Notes under the pieces: model-generated
What the model was told of the DNA's origin: nothing
Database searches by the model: none
The model's input: the letters and a program-made list of their open reading frames with translations, nothing else
NCBI GenBank assembly: GCA_964563155.1
Contig: CAZLVL010000009.1
Coordinates: forward strand, 1-64,000
DNA from: DUPQ01 sp964563155
GTDB taxonomy: Bacteria > Bacillota > Clostridia > DUPQ01
Direction of reading: 5' to 3'
DNA: 64,000 nucleotides
Shown here: positions 6,999-15,317 of the stretch, piece after piece
How positions within the stretch are numbered: position 1 is the first letter of the stretch
Layout: each line of letters begins with the position of its first letter
Made by a program: the position numbers and the translations under genes

Positions 6999-7664
6999 AT
7001 GAAAAAGTGGTTAAAGCTTGTCGGCAACATACTGTTATGGGTTTTTATTATCCTTGCTGTATTTATGACAATTATTGCTTTTGCTTCTACGAAAAACGAT
7101 AGTGGTATCGCTGTGATATTTGGAAAAATGCCAATTACTATCTTAACAGAGTCAATGGAACCAACTCTTAAGAAAGGTGATTTGATCATTAGCCATCAAC
7201 TTGCAGATCAGGACAAGTTTTTGCTAAATGAAAATGACATAATTACCTATAAGGTTGACCTAGACGGAGATGGTATAAATGAACTAAATACTCACAGAAT
7301 AGTAGGTGTAAGAACAGACAGAGGATTTACTTACTATACCACCAAAGGTGACAATAATATAATTGAGGATACTAGTGAAGTTCGTTTTGATGCTGTAGTA
7401 GGTGTGTATAACGGAACTAGGGTAGCAAATGTAGGTGCTGTACTAAATTACTTACAAACTCCCACAGGATTCTTAATAGCTGTTGTTATTCCTTTAGTAT
7501 TGTTCTTATTATATGAAGTATATAATTTCGTAAAAGTTGTAGTTTCTTTGAAAGCAGAAAAGAAAGATGAGAATTACGAAGAAGAAATTAAGAAAAAAGC
7601 AATAGAAGAATACTTAGCCAGCCAAAAAGAAAAAACAGAGGGCGCGGATACTAAAGAGGAGTAG
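6999..7664 (+). CDS. SipW-type signal peptidase I (Ser/His family), first copy
   Basis: A membrane signal peptidase of 221 residues from the archaeal/ER-like S26B branch. An N-terminal membrane segment (about 9-28) is followed by ITILTESMEPTLKKGD with the nucleophile Ser52, and NTHRIVGV with His99 in place of the Lys of ordinary bacterial type I peptidases. YYTTKGDNN (112-120) is the last conserved box, and a second membrane helix is at about 153-173. The tail is charged. B. subtilis SipW of this branch processes TasA and TapA. AGGAG precedes ATG 6999. The gene just upstream is the likely substrate. Distinct from a housekeeping SipS by the Ser/His dyad. Confidence 0.88.
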   Translation: MKKWLKLVGNILLWVFIILAVFMTIIAFASTKNDSGIAVIFGKMPITILTESMEPTLKKGDLIISHQLADQDKFLLNENDIITYKVDLDGDGINELNTHRIVGVRTDRGFTYYTTKGDNNIIEDTSEVRFDAVVGVYNGTRVANVGAVLNYLQTPTGFLIAVVIPLVLFLLYEVYNFVKVVVSLKAEKKDENYEEEIKKKAIEEYLASQKEKTEGADTKEE

Positions 7665-7693
7665 CACAATAGTGTAAAAAAGGAATAATACTC

Positions 7694-9295
7694 ATGGATG
7701 CATTTTTAACTTGGTTTTTTGAGTTCATAAATCAAATGATGCAAGGAATACTGACTTTTTTTCTAGGCATATTTGATGGTGTAATTCAGACATTCAACAT
7801 AGTTCGATACATTGAGATCTTTAGGACTCATTATCAGAAGTTCACATTTTTAGATTGGTTCTTTTCCATACTTTCCATTATTTTACTCATAGCTATATGG
7901 GTAACTATTGGAGTCCTTATATACCTAAGTATTAGAAGGACCATGAGAATCAGGAGAAATGTAGTATCTCAAGAAAGCGTATTTGAAGAAATAAGTGAGC
8001 TCCATAAGGAAGTCTTAAGATTAAATGATGAAAAAGATAGAATACTTTCATTAAAGATATCTCAAGCTGGTGTATCAGCTAAGGATCTTGCTAAAGAGTT
8101 ATCAGAGATAACTGAAAAAACCCATGAAAGAATCCGTAGAATGGATGAAATGGATTTACCTGATACTGACTTAGATAGGGTTGCTGTAGATGATACAAGA
8201 CCAGATGATTTACTTGAAGGTCGCTTTAGTAAGTTAATGGAAGTGGATGAAGAATTTGCCTTTTATGAGCCTGAGGTTTATGAAAATGACTTTACCTTAG
8301 AACAAATTTGTGAAGACTTTAGAAATTTTGCCTGCTCTAAAATGAAACTATTTTATGAGTTAGACATGATAAGAACTCTTTTTGCAGGAATGGCTTCCAC
8401 AAAACTATTGGTTCTACAAGGTATCTCTGGTACTGGTAAAACATCCTTACCATATAGTATGGGTAAGTTCTTAATTAAGGATGCTACAATTGCATCTGTT
8501 CAACCTTCTTGGAGAGATAGAACAGAATTGTTTGGATACTTTAACGAATTTACCAAGAGATTTAATGAAACAGAAGTATTAAGAAGAATTTACTCATCAG
8601 CATATAATGATGATTTGAATATTATTGTATTAGACGAAATGAATATAGCTAGAGTAGAGTATTACTTTGCTGAAATGTTATCTGTTTTGGAAATGCCAGA
8701 CCCTGAACAGTGGCAATTAGAGTTGGTCCCTAGTTCTTGGCCCACAGACCCTAAAAAACTAAAGGGTGGAAAACTGGTGATACCTGAGAACATTTGGTAT
8801 TTTGGAACCGCTAATAATGACGACTCTACCTTTGCTGTTTCTGATAAGGTTTATGATAGAGCCTTTACCATCAACTTTGAATCCAAGGGTCAACCTTTTG
8901 AAGCCCCAGATACTGAACCTAGAAGAGTTAGTTATTCATACCTTGAAGAACTATTTTCCGAAGCCTGGGAGAAGTATCCAGTTTCCAAGGAAAACTTAGA
9001 TAAGATTGCTAAACTGGACATTTATGTAATTCAAAAATTCCGTATAGCTTTTGGTAACAGAATAATGAAACACTTACATGAATATGTACCTGTTTATGTG
9101 GCCTGTGGTGGCTCTGAAATTGATGGTATAGACTATATGCTATATACCAAGGTATTTAGAAAGTTTGAAAGTCTAAACCTTTCTCTAATTAGAGATGATC
9201 TTAAAGAGTTAATAGTATATCTGACAAAAAGCTTTGGACGAAACAATATGAACGAATGTAAAAAGTACTTAGAACTTTTACAGCGCATGTATTAA
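7694..9295 (+). CDS. Membrane-anchored McrB-like AAA+ ATPase
   Basis: A 533-residue protein with hydrophobic N-terminal segments (one amphipathic or membrane stretch at 5-32, a clear helix at 53-80), a charged coiled-coil (about 88-152), then an AAA+ domain of the McrB/MoxR-like type: Walker A GISGTGKT (243-250), PSWRDRTELFGYFN (271-284), Walker B IIVLDEMNIARVEYYFAEML (310-329), sensor GTANNDDST (371-379) and DKVYDRAF (384-391). In McrBC systems such an ATPase drives a nuclease partner and is soluble. Here it is tied to the membrane inside a c-di-GMP and SipW operon, so a defence role is not assumed. AAGGA precedes the ATG. Confidence 0.85.
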   Translation: MDAFLTWFFEFINQMMQGILTFFLGIFDGVIQTFNIVRYIEIFRTHYQKFTFLDWFFSILSIILLIAIWVTIGVLIYLSIRRTMRIRRNVVSQESVFEEISELHKEVLRLNDEKDRILSLKISQAGVSAKDLAKELSEITEKTHERIRRMDEMDLPDTDLDRVAVDDTRPDDLLEGRFSKLMEVDEEFAFYEPEVYENDFTLEQICEDFRNFACSKMKLFYELDMIRTLFAGMASTKLLVLQGISGTGKTSLPYSMGKFLIKDATIASVQPSWRDRTELFGYFNEFTKRFNETEVLRRIYSSAYNDDLNIIVLDEMNIARVEYYFAEMLSVLEMPDPEQWQLELVPSSWPTDPKKLKGGKLVIPENIWYFGTANNDDSTFAVSDKVYDRAFTINFESKGQPFEAPDTEPRRVSYSYLEELFSEAWEKYPVSKENLDKIAKLDIYVIQKFRIAFGNRIMKHLHEYVPVYVACGGSEIDGIDYMLYTKVFRKFESLNLSLIRDDLKELIVYLTKSFGRNNMNECKKYLELLQRMY

Positions 9296-9316
9296 TTTTT
9301 AAGGAGGTTTTTTGTC

Positions 9317-10552
9317 ATGTCAGAAAGAGATATAGATAATATGTCCCAATTTGGTGGGGACAATTCAATATATGAAGATACAAGAGACTTTATATCCTAC
9401 ATTTACGAAGACTACGATTTTTACAAAAACCTAGTCCGTATGTTTGATCAAGGACAGGCTGAGACTGTCATAATTAAAAATGTGTTACAAAAAAATATTG
9501 ATGAGTTGTGGGTAAGTACCATAGAAAAGGCCTTACCATATTTAGATACTGCCATGAGGACAACTAGAAAAGACATTAAAGAGGTTGAAGAAATTAAACC
9601 TATTGAGTTGTCTAGAAACATTACAGCTAAATCCTTACAGCATTTAGCAACCCATACACATTTTATTGATAGCATAGATGAAAAGGGTAATATTATACCT
9701 AATAGGATTTTAAATATTTACAAGGATGAAGAATTACATACCTATGAGAATAAGTTCATTAATACCTTAATCAATAGATTGGGAATTTTCATAGATTCTA
9801 GGTATAGAAAGCTAGAAGAGCATGGAGCAGATGAAGTCTCTAACAGGATGGCTCTAGATATTTCCACAAAAATTATGGATACAACAGTAAATATGCAGTT
9901 ATCCATAGAAACAGTGGATTCTTCTGATGATAAAGAGTTAGAAGGCAATATTAACATGTTTGAAGATATGTCTAAAACATCTTTATGGCAAAGAGTACAA
10001 AGGATAAGAAAGATTGTTCAACAATATCAAGGTTCTGCTTTTATTAAAGAAATGGGTAAGTCATATATTAGACCACCTGTTATGAGAACCAATATGATTA
10101 TGAAAAACATTCATCTTAGAGAGTGTTTAGAGCTTTGGCTTTTCATTGAAAGTTATGAAAGTGCTGGTTTTGACGTAGAAAGCTCTGCTGTAAGAGAAAA
10201 ACCCAATGATGAGTTAATGGAATATTTATTTAAACTAATGGCTTTTCAATATGTATTTTTCAGAAAGAATTCTACAGATTCAGTGGATGACATTATTAGT
10301 AAGTCTAGAGCAAGACTTAAATACAATGCCAGATTTAAAAAACTGAATTTAAGAGAATTTACTGATGAATATGAATATTTAAATCCTAATGTTAAAAAGG
10401 TATATGTGGATGAATTATCTAGAAGAAATACTAAGTTGACTAAAGAAGAATTAAAGCTTAGAAAAGCTATTGAAAATGCCTTAAAGTCTGAAAGCGCTTA
10501 TGCAGCGGAACAAAGAAAAAAAGAAAGACAGAAGAGTAAGAGTAGAAAATAG
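9317..10552 (+). CDS. DUF2357/McrC-like partner of the AAA+ ATPase
   Basis: A soluble 411-residue protein starting 21 nt after the ATPase with a strong AAGGAGG. The segment SRNITAKSLQHLATHTHFI (about 101-120) and the following YKDEELHTYENKFINTLINRL resemble the conserved core of DUF2357/DUF524 proteins, which are commonly encoded beside McrB-like ATPases and often carry a PD-(D/E)xK nuclease domain. I could not find a convincing nuclease motif: no D-x(n)-ExK arrangement stands out in the C-terminal half. The C-terminus is very basic. I infer a structural or regulatory partner of the ATPase rather than an active restriction nuclease. The family assignment is tentative. Confidence 0.55.
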   Translation: MSERDIDNMSQFGGDNSIYEDTRDFISYIYEDYDFYKNLVRMFDQGQAETVIIKNVLQKNIDELWVSTIEKALPYLDTAMRTTRKDIKEVEEIKPIELSRNITAKSLQHLATHTHFIDSIDEKGNIIPNRILNIYKDEELHTYENKFINTLINRLGIFIDSRYRKLEEHGADEVSNRMALDISTKIMDTTVNMQLSIETVDSSDDKELEGNINMFEDMSKTSLWQRVQRIRKIVQQYQGSAFIKEMGKSYIRPPVMRTNMIMKNIHLRECLELWLFIESYESAGFDVESSAVREKPNDELMEYLFKLMAFQYVFFRKNSTDSVDDIISKSRARLKYNARFKKLNLREFTDEYEYLNPNVKKVYVDELSRRNTKLTKEELKLRKAIENALKSESAYAAEQRKKERQKSKSRK

Positions 10553-10588
10553 TAAGAGTAGTTAAAATAGAAAGAGTAGTTAAACAAA

Positions 10589-11173
10589 TTGAATTTTAGA
10601 AGAAAAAAAGGTAGATGGGTACTAAGTCTCTTAACAGGACTTTTATTTATAGCAATAATACTAATAGTTGGAAATACCTTGTACGCTCAGATTAAAAAAG
10701 ATGTACCTTCCTTTTTTGGTTATAGTGTTATAAATATAATTTCTACTAGTATGGAGCCTGCAATACCAGAAAACACCTTTATACTAATTGAAAGAGTTAG
10801 TATTGAGGATGTGAAAATAGGTGATATAATTACCTTTTATTCCAAAGATCCTACTATAAGAGGTTCTTTGAATACACACAGGGCTGTTGATTTTGATGTA
10901 AAATCCAGTGATAGAAGGATTATTACCAAGGGTGATGCCAATCTTATCAACGATAACTACAAGGTTGAAAGAGAAGATTTGGTGGGAAAGCATGTTAAAA
11001 ACCTGGTAACCTTTGGCAAATTTGGTAGAATCTTTCAAAACAAGTTTTTTATTATTGGAATTATACTCATACCAGCAATAATACTTTTTGTAATGGAAAT
11101 AGTTAACTTTACAGGAACTATTAAAAGAAAAGAAGAAGAGCCCCTTAGCCTAGAGGACGAACAAGATGACTGA
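10589..11173 (+). CDS. SipW-type signal peptidase I (Ser/His family), second copy
   Basis: A 194-residue paralogue of the first signal peptidase. It has a basic start, a membrane helix (about 10-30), IISTSMEPAIPENTFI with Ser54, SLNTHRAVDF with His97, ITKGDANL as the final box, and a C-terminal helix (about 150-170). The dyad is again Ser/His. TTG 10589 was chosen because hydrophobicity starts at once after it; no strong Shine-Dalgarno is visible. The gap before it holds a 13-bp direct repeat (AAGAGTAGTTAAA at 10554-10566 and 10572-10584). Two such peptidases in one operon suggest different substrates or one acting as a maturase or transpeptidase-like assembly factor; this is speculative. Confidence 0.85.
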   Translation: MNFRRKKGRWVLSLLTGLLFIAIILIVGNTLYAQIKKDVPSFFGYSVINIISTSMEPAIPENTFILIERVSIEDVKIGDIITFYSKDPTIRGSLNTHRAVDFDVKSSDRRIITKGDANLINDNYKVEREDLVGKHVKNLVTFGKFGRIFQNKFFIIGIILIPAIILFVMEIVNFTGTIKRKEEEPLSLEDEQDD

Positions 11174-11732
11174 AAAGCAAAACCCTGAAACTGAAAAGAA
11201 AGAGATTAACTTCTTTAAAAGACCTAGAGTAGCCCAGTATCTAAAAGATGAAGATGACTACAGTGATATTTTACCTAGGGCTAATTATTTTAGTTATGAT
11301 GTAATAAAAAGTAAAAGAAGATTTACCTATCTTTTTGTTGCCTTGATGATTATGGTGGTTTTAACTACAGTCTTTTTATCTTTATACCTCGTAGCAAAAA
11401 GCGACTCCTTATCCTTTGTAGATAGAATGATTGATAATTCATTGAAATATGTAAGCGATAATATACTTTTAATTGAAAACGAAGCGAAACTTAAGGAAAT
11501 CACTGCCGAATTAAATGTAATTAGGACCTTAATGAACTACAAAAGAGACTATCCGGATAGACAGTTCACTATTAGTGAACTATATTATGTCTCTATTCAA
11601 ATTCCAGATACCTTTATTGATTACAGGCATCTCTTGTATGAAGGATTTTTGAAAATACAAGAAGGTAATGAGGATGCTGGCTTTGTTCAATTGAGTGAGG
11701 TTCTTTACAAGATGGTAGAAGAAAGGAAATAG
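11166..11732 (+). CDS. Single-pass membrane protein of unknown function
   Basis: A 188-residue protein overlapping the end of the second signal peptidase by 8 nt. The N-terminal 50 residues are charged and should be cytoplasmic. A single hydrophobic helix lies at about 55-77, and the remaining roughly 110 residues are predicted extracellular and mainly helical, with several Leu/Ile/Glu-rich stretches. No family is recognised. Translational coupling to a signal peptidase, and the next gene beginning 6 nt after its stop, place it firmly in the c-di-GMP operon. A role as a membrane adaptor in assembly is possible but unsupported. Confidence 0.6.
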   Translation: MTEKQNPETEKKEINFFKRPRVAQYLKDEDDYSDILPRANYFSYDVIKSKRRFTYLFVALMIMVVLTTVFLSLYLVAKSDSLSFVDRMIDNSLKYVSDNILLIENEAKLKEITAELNVIRTLMNYKRDYPDRQFTISELYYVSIQIPDTFIDYRHLLYEGFLKIQEGNEDAGFVQLSEVLYKMVEERK

Positions 11733-11738
11733 GGGAGT

Positions 11739-11966
11739 ATGTTAAAAAAACTTAGGTCGAAAATTGAAGTTAGAAAAATCGTAAAAAGAATTGAAGAACT
11801 TGAAAAAAAGAGGTACAGATCTCAATCTGCCCTAGTAGAAGCAATTTTGAAGCATGAAATACCAGATGATGAAGATGTAGAATATTTCAACAACTACACT
11901 GCAGAAATAGATAGATTAAGAAGAGAAATTAGAGCTATTAACAAGACTCTAGAAGAAGGGAAATAG
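11739..11966 (+). CDS. Small basic/acidic coiled-coil protein
   Basis: A 75-residue soluble protein, highly charged, with two likely helices (about 5-38 and 47-73) separated by an acidic DDEDVEYF turn, suggesting a helical hairpin or coiled coil. GGGGAG precedes ATG 11739. It has no recognisable family. It is in the tightly spaced c-di-GMP operon between the single-pass membrane protein and the EAL phosphodiesterase, so I expect it to act as an accessory factor of that system. Confidence 0.6.
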   Translation: MLKKLRSKIEVRKIVKRIEELEKKRYRSQSALVEAILKHEIPDDEDVEYFNNYTAEIDRLRREIRAINKTLEEGK

Positions 11967-11996
11967 AGATTAGAAGATTAGTCTCATAGAAATGAT

Positions 11997-14273
11997 TTGA
12001 ATAGGAAGTTAACCTTAAAAAGTGCATATCTTCTTCCCATGATGGCAATAATTATGTTCCTTCTCATATTTATTATGCTTTATCAAATGCGCTTATCCAT
12101 ATCAGAGTTTGTTATTGACCAGGTGTCAGAAGATAACGAAATGATTATTAAGGAGAAATCTGTTCTTTTTTCAGCCCTTTTAGATAATATTATTATTGAA
12201 AGTAGGTCTACAAGGGATTTTATTGAATTTACCTATGAGGCCTATGAAGACTATGATGAGTTTCAAACAAGAGAGATTATTCATGACTATTTTTCCAGGA
12301 TTAATAGTACCCAGTTCATATACTATGTAGATCAAAAGAGATATTATGACCAAGATGCCAGACTATTTCCAAAAACTCAAAGTAGCTTAGATAAAATAAA
12401 AGGGTCCGACACAATGGTCTTTACAGAACCTTTTTACAATACAGACACAAAAACAGAAGAAATTATAATTTATCAACCTGCTAGTAGCGATGAGAGCCCT
12501 ATTTTAGGGGTAGCATCCCACTACAGGGTAAGTTCTTTATACACAGTTGGAGAGTTTTATGAATCTCAAAAAGGTTCATATTATGTCTTTGATGGTCAAG
12601 GTAATCCTTTGTTTAGAAAAGACGGGGGATTAAATATAAATAATCTTTTAGACAAGTATAGTTTTAATGAAGAAGAAAAGAATAAGATAAATGAGTTTTT
12701 TCAAAACAAACTAAACACCATTACCTTAAGTGCAGAAGATGCCAACACTATTGTAAGTATTACTAGTATTCATAATACTCCTAACTGGTATGCTGTAGCT
12801 CTTTTATCTTCTGGTGTTGTGGCAGAAAAGACCCAATCCATAATAGAGCAATCCTTGTTAATATCTGGAATTATTATTGGCGTACTGGTAATTTTCATAA
12901 TTATTCTTTTCCGTTCTGATACAACAGCTATTAGAAGAATAGATAAATTACAAAGTACCGACTCCTTAACAGGTTCTTCAAACCAATACAAGTTTGAAGT
13001 GGACTCCACTGTTCTCATTAGAAACAACAAGACTACAAAATATGCAGTTATATATCTCAATATTGTAAATTACAATATAATTAGGCAAATTTTAAGCATG
13101 AAAGACTTCTCTACCATGATAAAAGAGGTTACAGCCATAATACATAAGGATAATATAAGGGCTTTAGAGACCTATGGTCGTACTGTAGAAGGTAAGATGC
13201 TTATGCTCTATAGATACAAAGAGCTTAGCGATATTGAAGAGCGGATAGAAACTGTAATGGAAGCTATTAAAAAGGCTGGTACAGACAACGGCTATAACAT
13301 TCGCTTAAATGCAGGTATATATTGTCTTGAAGAGAACAATACATTATCTGTTTCAGAAATGATAGATAGGGCTGCCTTTGCCCAAGAATCTATAAAGGAA
13401 AGCTCTGACCAATTGTATGACTATTATCATAAAAAGAGCTATGATGACCTTCTAAAGGTTATAGAATTAGAAGGCTTTATGGATAGGGCCTTAGATAACA
13501 AGGAATTTACAATATATTTTCAACCTAAATATAGTTTGACTAAAAACTCCATAAGTGGGGCAGAGGCCTTGGTTCGTTGGATAAGACCAGGTGAAGGTAT
13601 GATTTTACCCTCTCGTTTTATTAGTCTTTTTGAAAGAAGTGGATATATTTCCCAATTGGATAGATTTGTTTTTGCTGAGACCTGTAGGTTTATTGGAGAA
13701 TCCATTAAGGCAGGTCATAGAATGCTACCCATATCAGTAAACGTATCTAGAACTACAGCAGAAAAAGAAGGCTTCATAGACTACTATGTCAAAATGAAGG
13801 AAATGTATAATATAAAAGATGGCTTTTTAGAACTGGAATTTACTGAAAGTAAGGCCTTGGAAGATTATGATGCCTTAAGCCAGATTATTAAAGAGTTAAG
13901 GAAAAAAGGCTTTAAAACCTCCATAGATGACTTTGGAGCAGGCTATTCTTCCTTTAAAGCCTTGCAAGCTTTAGAATTTGATGCCATGAAGTTGGACAGT
14001 TCTTTTCTCAAAAGACACAATGGGCATCCTCAAAAGGACATTGACCTCTTATCTGGACTTATTAGTATGGCAAAGACTCTTAGAATGCAAGTAGTTGCAG
14101 AAGGGGTTGAAACTAGGGAAGATTTTATTCTTCTTAAAAAACTACAATGTGATGTTATCCAAGGTTTTCTTTACGCAAGACCTATGAGTAGAAGTGACTA
14201 TTTAGTATTTCTCAATCAAGCCATAACCAGTAAAGAGGTTCTTTTTAACGAGGAAGTAAAAGAAAATGCCTAG
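11997..14273 (+). CDS. Membrane c-di-GMP phosphodiesterase: sensor, degenerate GGDEF, active EAL
   Basis: A 758-residue receptor-like enzyme that should hydrolyse c-di-GMP at the inner face of the membrane. It has membrane helices at about 11-31 and 286-305 flanking an extracellular sensor of about 250 residues (dCache-like length). The GGDEF domain (about 315-480) is degenerate: the signature position reads GRTVEGKML (394-402). The EAL domain (about 490-745) has EAL at 523-525, SVNVSR (580-585), LELEFTES (611-618), IDDFGAGYSS (643-652), AMKLD (663-667), AEGVE and QGF, a complete catalytic set. TTG 11997 is the start. Because its operon is switched by c-di-GMP, it should act as negative feedback. 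Confidence 0.88.
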   Translation: MNRKLTLKSAYLLPMMAIIMFLLIFIMLYQMRLSISEFVIDQVSEDNEMIIKEKSVLFSALLDNIIIESRSTRDFIEFTYEAYEDYDEFQTREIIHDYFSRINSTQFIYYVDQKRYYDQDARLFPKTQSSLDKIKGSDTMVFTEPFYNTDTKTEEIIIYQPASSDESPILGVASHYRVSSLYTVGEFYESQKGSYYVFDGQGNPLFRKDGGLNINNLLDKYSFNEEEKNKINEFFQNKLNTITLSAEDANTIVSITSIHNTPNWYAVALLSSGVVAEKTQSIIEQSLLISGIIIGVLVIFIIILFRSDTTAIRRIDKLQSTDSLTGSSNQYKFEVDSTVLIRNNKTTKYAVIYLNIVNYNIIRQILSMKDFSTMIKEVTAIIHKDNIRALETYGRTVEGKMLMLYRYKELSDIEERIETVMEAIKKAGTDNGYNIRLNAGIYCLEENNTLSVSEMIDRAAFAQESIKESSDQLYDYYHKKSYDDLLKVIELEGFMDRALDNKEFTIYFQPKYSLTKNSISGAEALVRWIRPGEGMILPSRFISLFERSGYISQLDRFVFAETCRFIGESIKAGHRMLPISVNVSRTTAEKEGFIDYYVKMKEMYNIKDGFLELEFTESKALEDYDALSQIIKELRKKGFKTSIDDFGAGYSSFKALQALEFDAMKLDSSFLKRHNGHPQKDIDLLSGLISMAKTLRMQVVAEGVETREDFILLKKLQCDVIQGFLYARPMSRSDYLVFLNQAITSKEVLFNEEVKENA

Positions 14274-14823
14274 AATTATTGCTGGAAGTAGAAGAAGCAT
14301 CATATTACATTCTCCTCAATCAGATAAGGTTAGACCTACAAATGATAGGACCAAAGAAAGTTTGTTTAACATTTTAAATGCTAGATATCCCTTAGAAGAA
14401 GGAAAAATTTTGGACCTTTTTGCAGGTACAGGTTCTTTAGGTTTGGAAGGCTTATCAAGAGGAGCTAGTTTTGCATACTTTGTAGATTTAGACACAAAGC
14501 TTCTTAAGTTAAATATTGAAAAGTGTAAGTTTTTTGACCAGTCACAAGTCCTTCAAATGTCCTGGCAAAGGGCTTTAGAAAAACTAAAAGATAAAAAAGA
14601 CTACTTTACCCATATCTTTTTAGATCCACCCTATGATAAACAGATAAATCAAAGTGTTATTGAAAATGATATTGTGTATGATATAATGAAAAAAAACTGT
14701 GTAATCATTGCAGAAATCTCCAATAGGGAGATAATTGATAGTGAAAACACAAAATTAATTTTAGTGGATAAAAGACAATATGGAAGTTCAGTATTTGCCT
14801 TTTACACAAAAGGAGACTTATGA
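14266..14823 (+). CDS. rsmD: 16S rRNA (guanine966-N2)-methyltransferase
   Basis: RsmD methylates G966 of 16S rRNA with S-adenosylmethionine. The 185-residue length is normal. VRPTNDRTKESLFNIL (about 24-39) is the conserved N-terminal box, LDLFAGTGSLGLEGLSRGA the SAM-binding motif, and IFLDPPYDK the catalytic DPPY motif of N2-guanine methyltransferases. It overlaps the preceding phosphodiesterase by 8 nt and the following coaD by 4 nt, so it appears to ride on the c-di-GMP operon transcript. RsmD-CoaD pairing is a standard bacterial gene order; the upstream fusion to a c-di-GMP-controlled unit is the odd part. Confidence 0.94.
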   Translation: MPRIIAGSRRSIILHSPQSDKVRPTNDRTKESLFNILNARYPLEEGKILDLFAGTGSLGLEGLSRGASFAYFVDLDTKLLKLNIEKCKFFDQSQVLQMSWQRALEKLKDKKDYFTHIFLDPPYDKQINQSVIENDIVYDIMKKNCVIIAEISNREIIDSENTKLILVDKRQYGSSVFAFYTKGDL

Positions 14824-15317
14824 AGATATGGATTTGTCCCGGCAGTTTTGATCCGGTTACAAGAGGACATGTGGATATTATAAGTAGATCCAGCCTAATG
14901 TGCGACAAACTAATTGTGGCAGTAGGGGAGAACAAGAATAAAAATAGTGTTTTTACCCTAGAAGAGAGGATGGATTTTTTAAGAAGATCTCTTAAGGATA
15001 TTAAAAATGTTGAGATTGAAGGCTTTTCTGGTCTTTTAATTGATTATGCTAGAAAAAAGAATGCTATTTGTATTGTAAAGGGCCTAAGAGCTATATCTGA
15101 CTTTGAATATGAAATGCAAATGGCCTTTTTAAATAAAAGAATGGAAGAAGATATTGAAACAGTTTTTCTTATGACCAACATTAACTATTCTTTCTTAAGT
15201 TCATCAGCTGTAAGAGAATTAGCCTCCCATGGTGGGGGACTAGATGGCTTAATCCCTGATTGTATAGTGGATGATGTAAGAAAAAAATATTTTTTAAGAA
15301 ACAACGGGGTGAAATAA
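14820..15317 (+). CDS. coaD: Phosphopantetheine adenylyltransferase
   Basis: CoaD transfers AMP to 4'-phosphopantetheine, the penultimate step of coenzyme A synthesis. The 165-residue protein has the nucleotidyltransferase motif CPGSFDPVTRGHVDII (about 5-20) with the T/HxGH-type TRGH, KGLRAISDFEYEMQMA in the middle, and FLSSSAVRELASHGG near the end (the ISSTxxR equivalent). It starts ATGA-overlapping rsmD and ends directly before the next small gene. As an essential gene it needs either read-through from the riboswitch promoter or an internal promoter that I could not identify. Confidence 0.95.
   Translation: MKIWICPGSFDPVTRGHVDIISRSSLMCDKLIVAVGENKNKNSVFTLEERMDFLRRSLKDIKNVEIEGFSGLLIDYARKKNAICIVKGLRAISDFEYEMQMAFLNKRMEEDIETVFLMTNINYSFLSSSAVRELASHGGGLDGLIPDCIVDDVRKKYFLRNNGVK

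Noticed and set aside
7694..10552. Straight annotation as an McrBC restriction system
   Set aside because: The ATPase is membrane-linked, the partner shows no nuclease motif I can find, and the operon is one of surface proteins and c-di-GMP enzymes.
12770..13060. Minus-strand open frames opposite the EAL gene and others across the window
   Set aside because: They lie opposite well-supported genes, lack ribosome binding sites and show no recognisable protein features.
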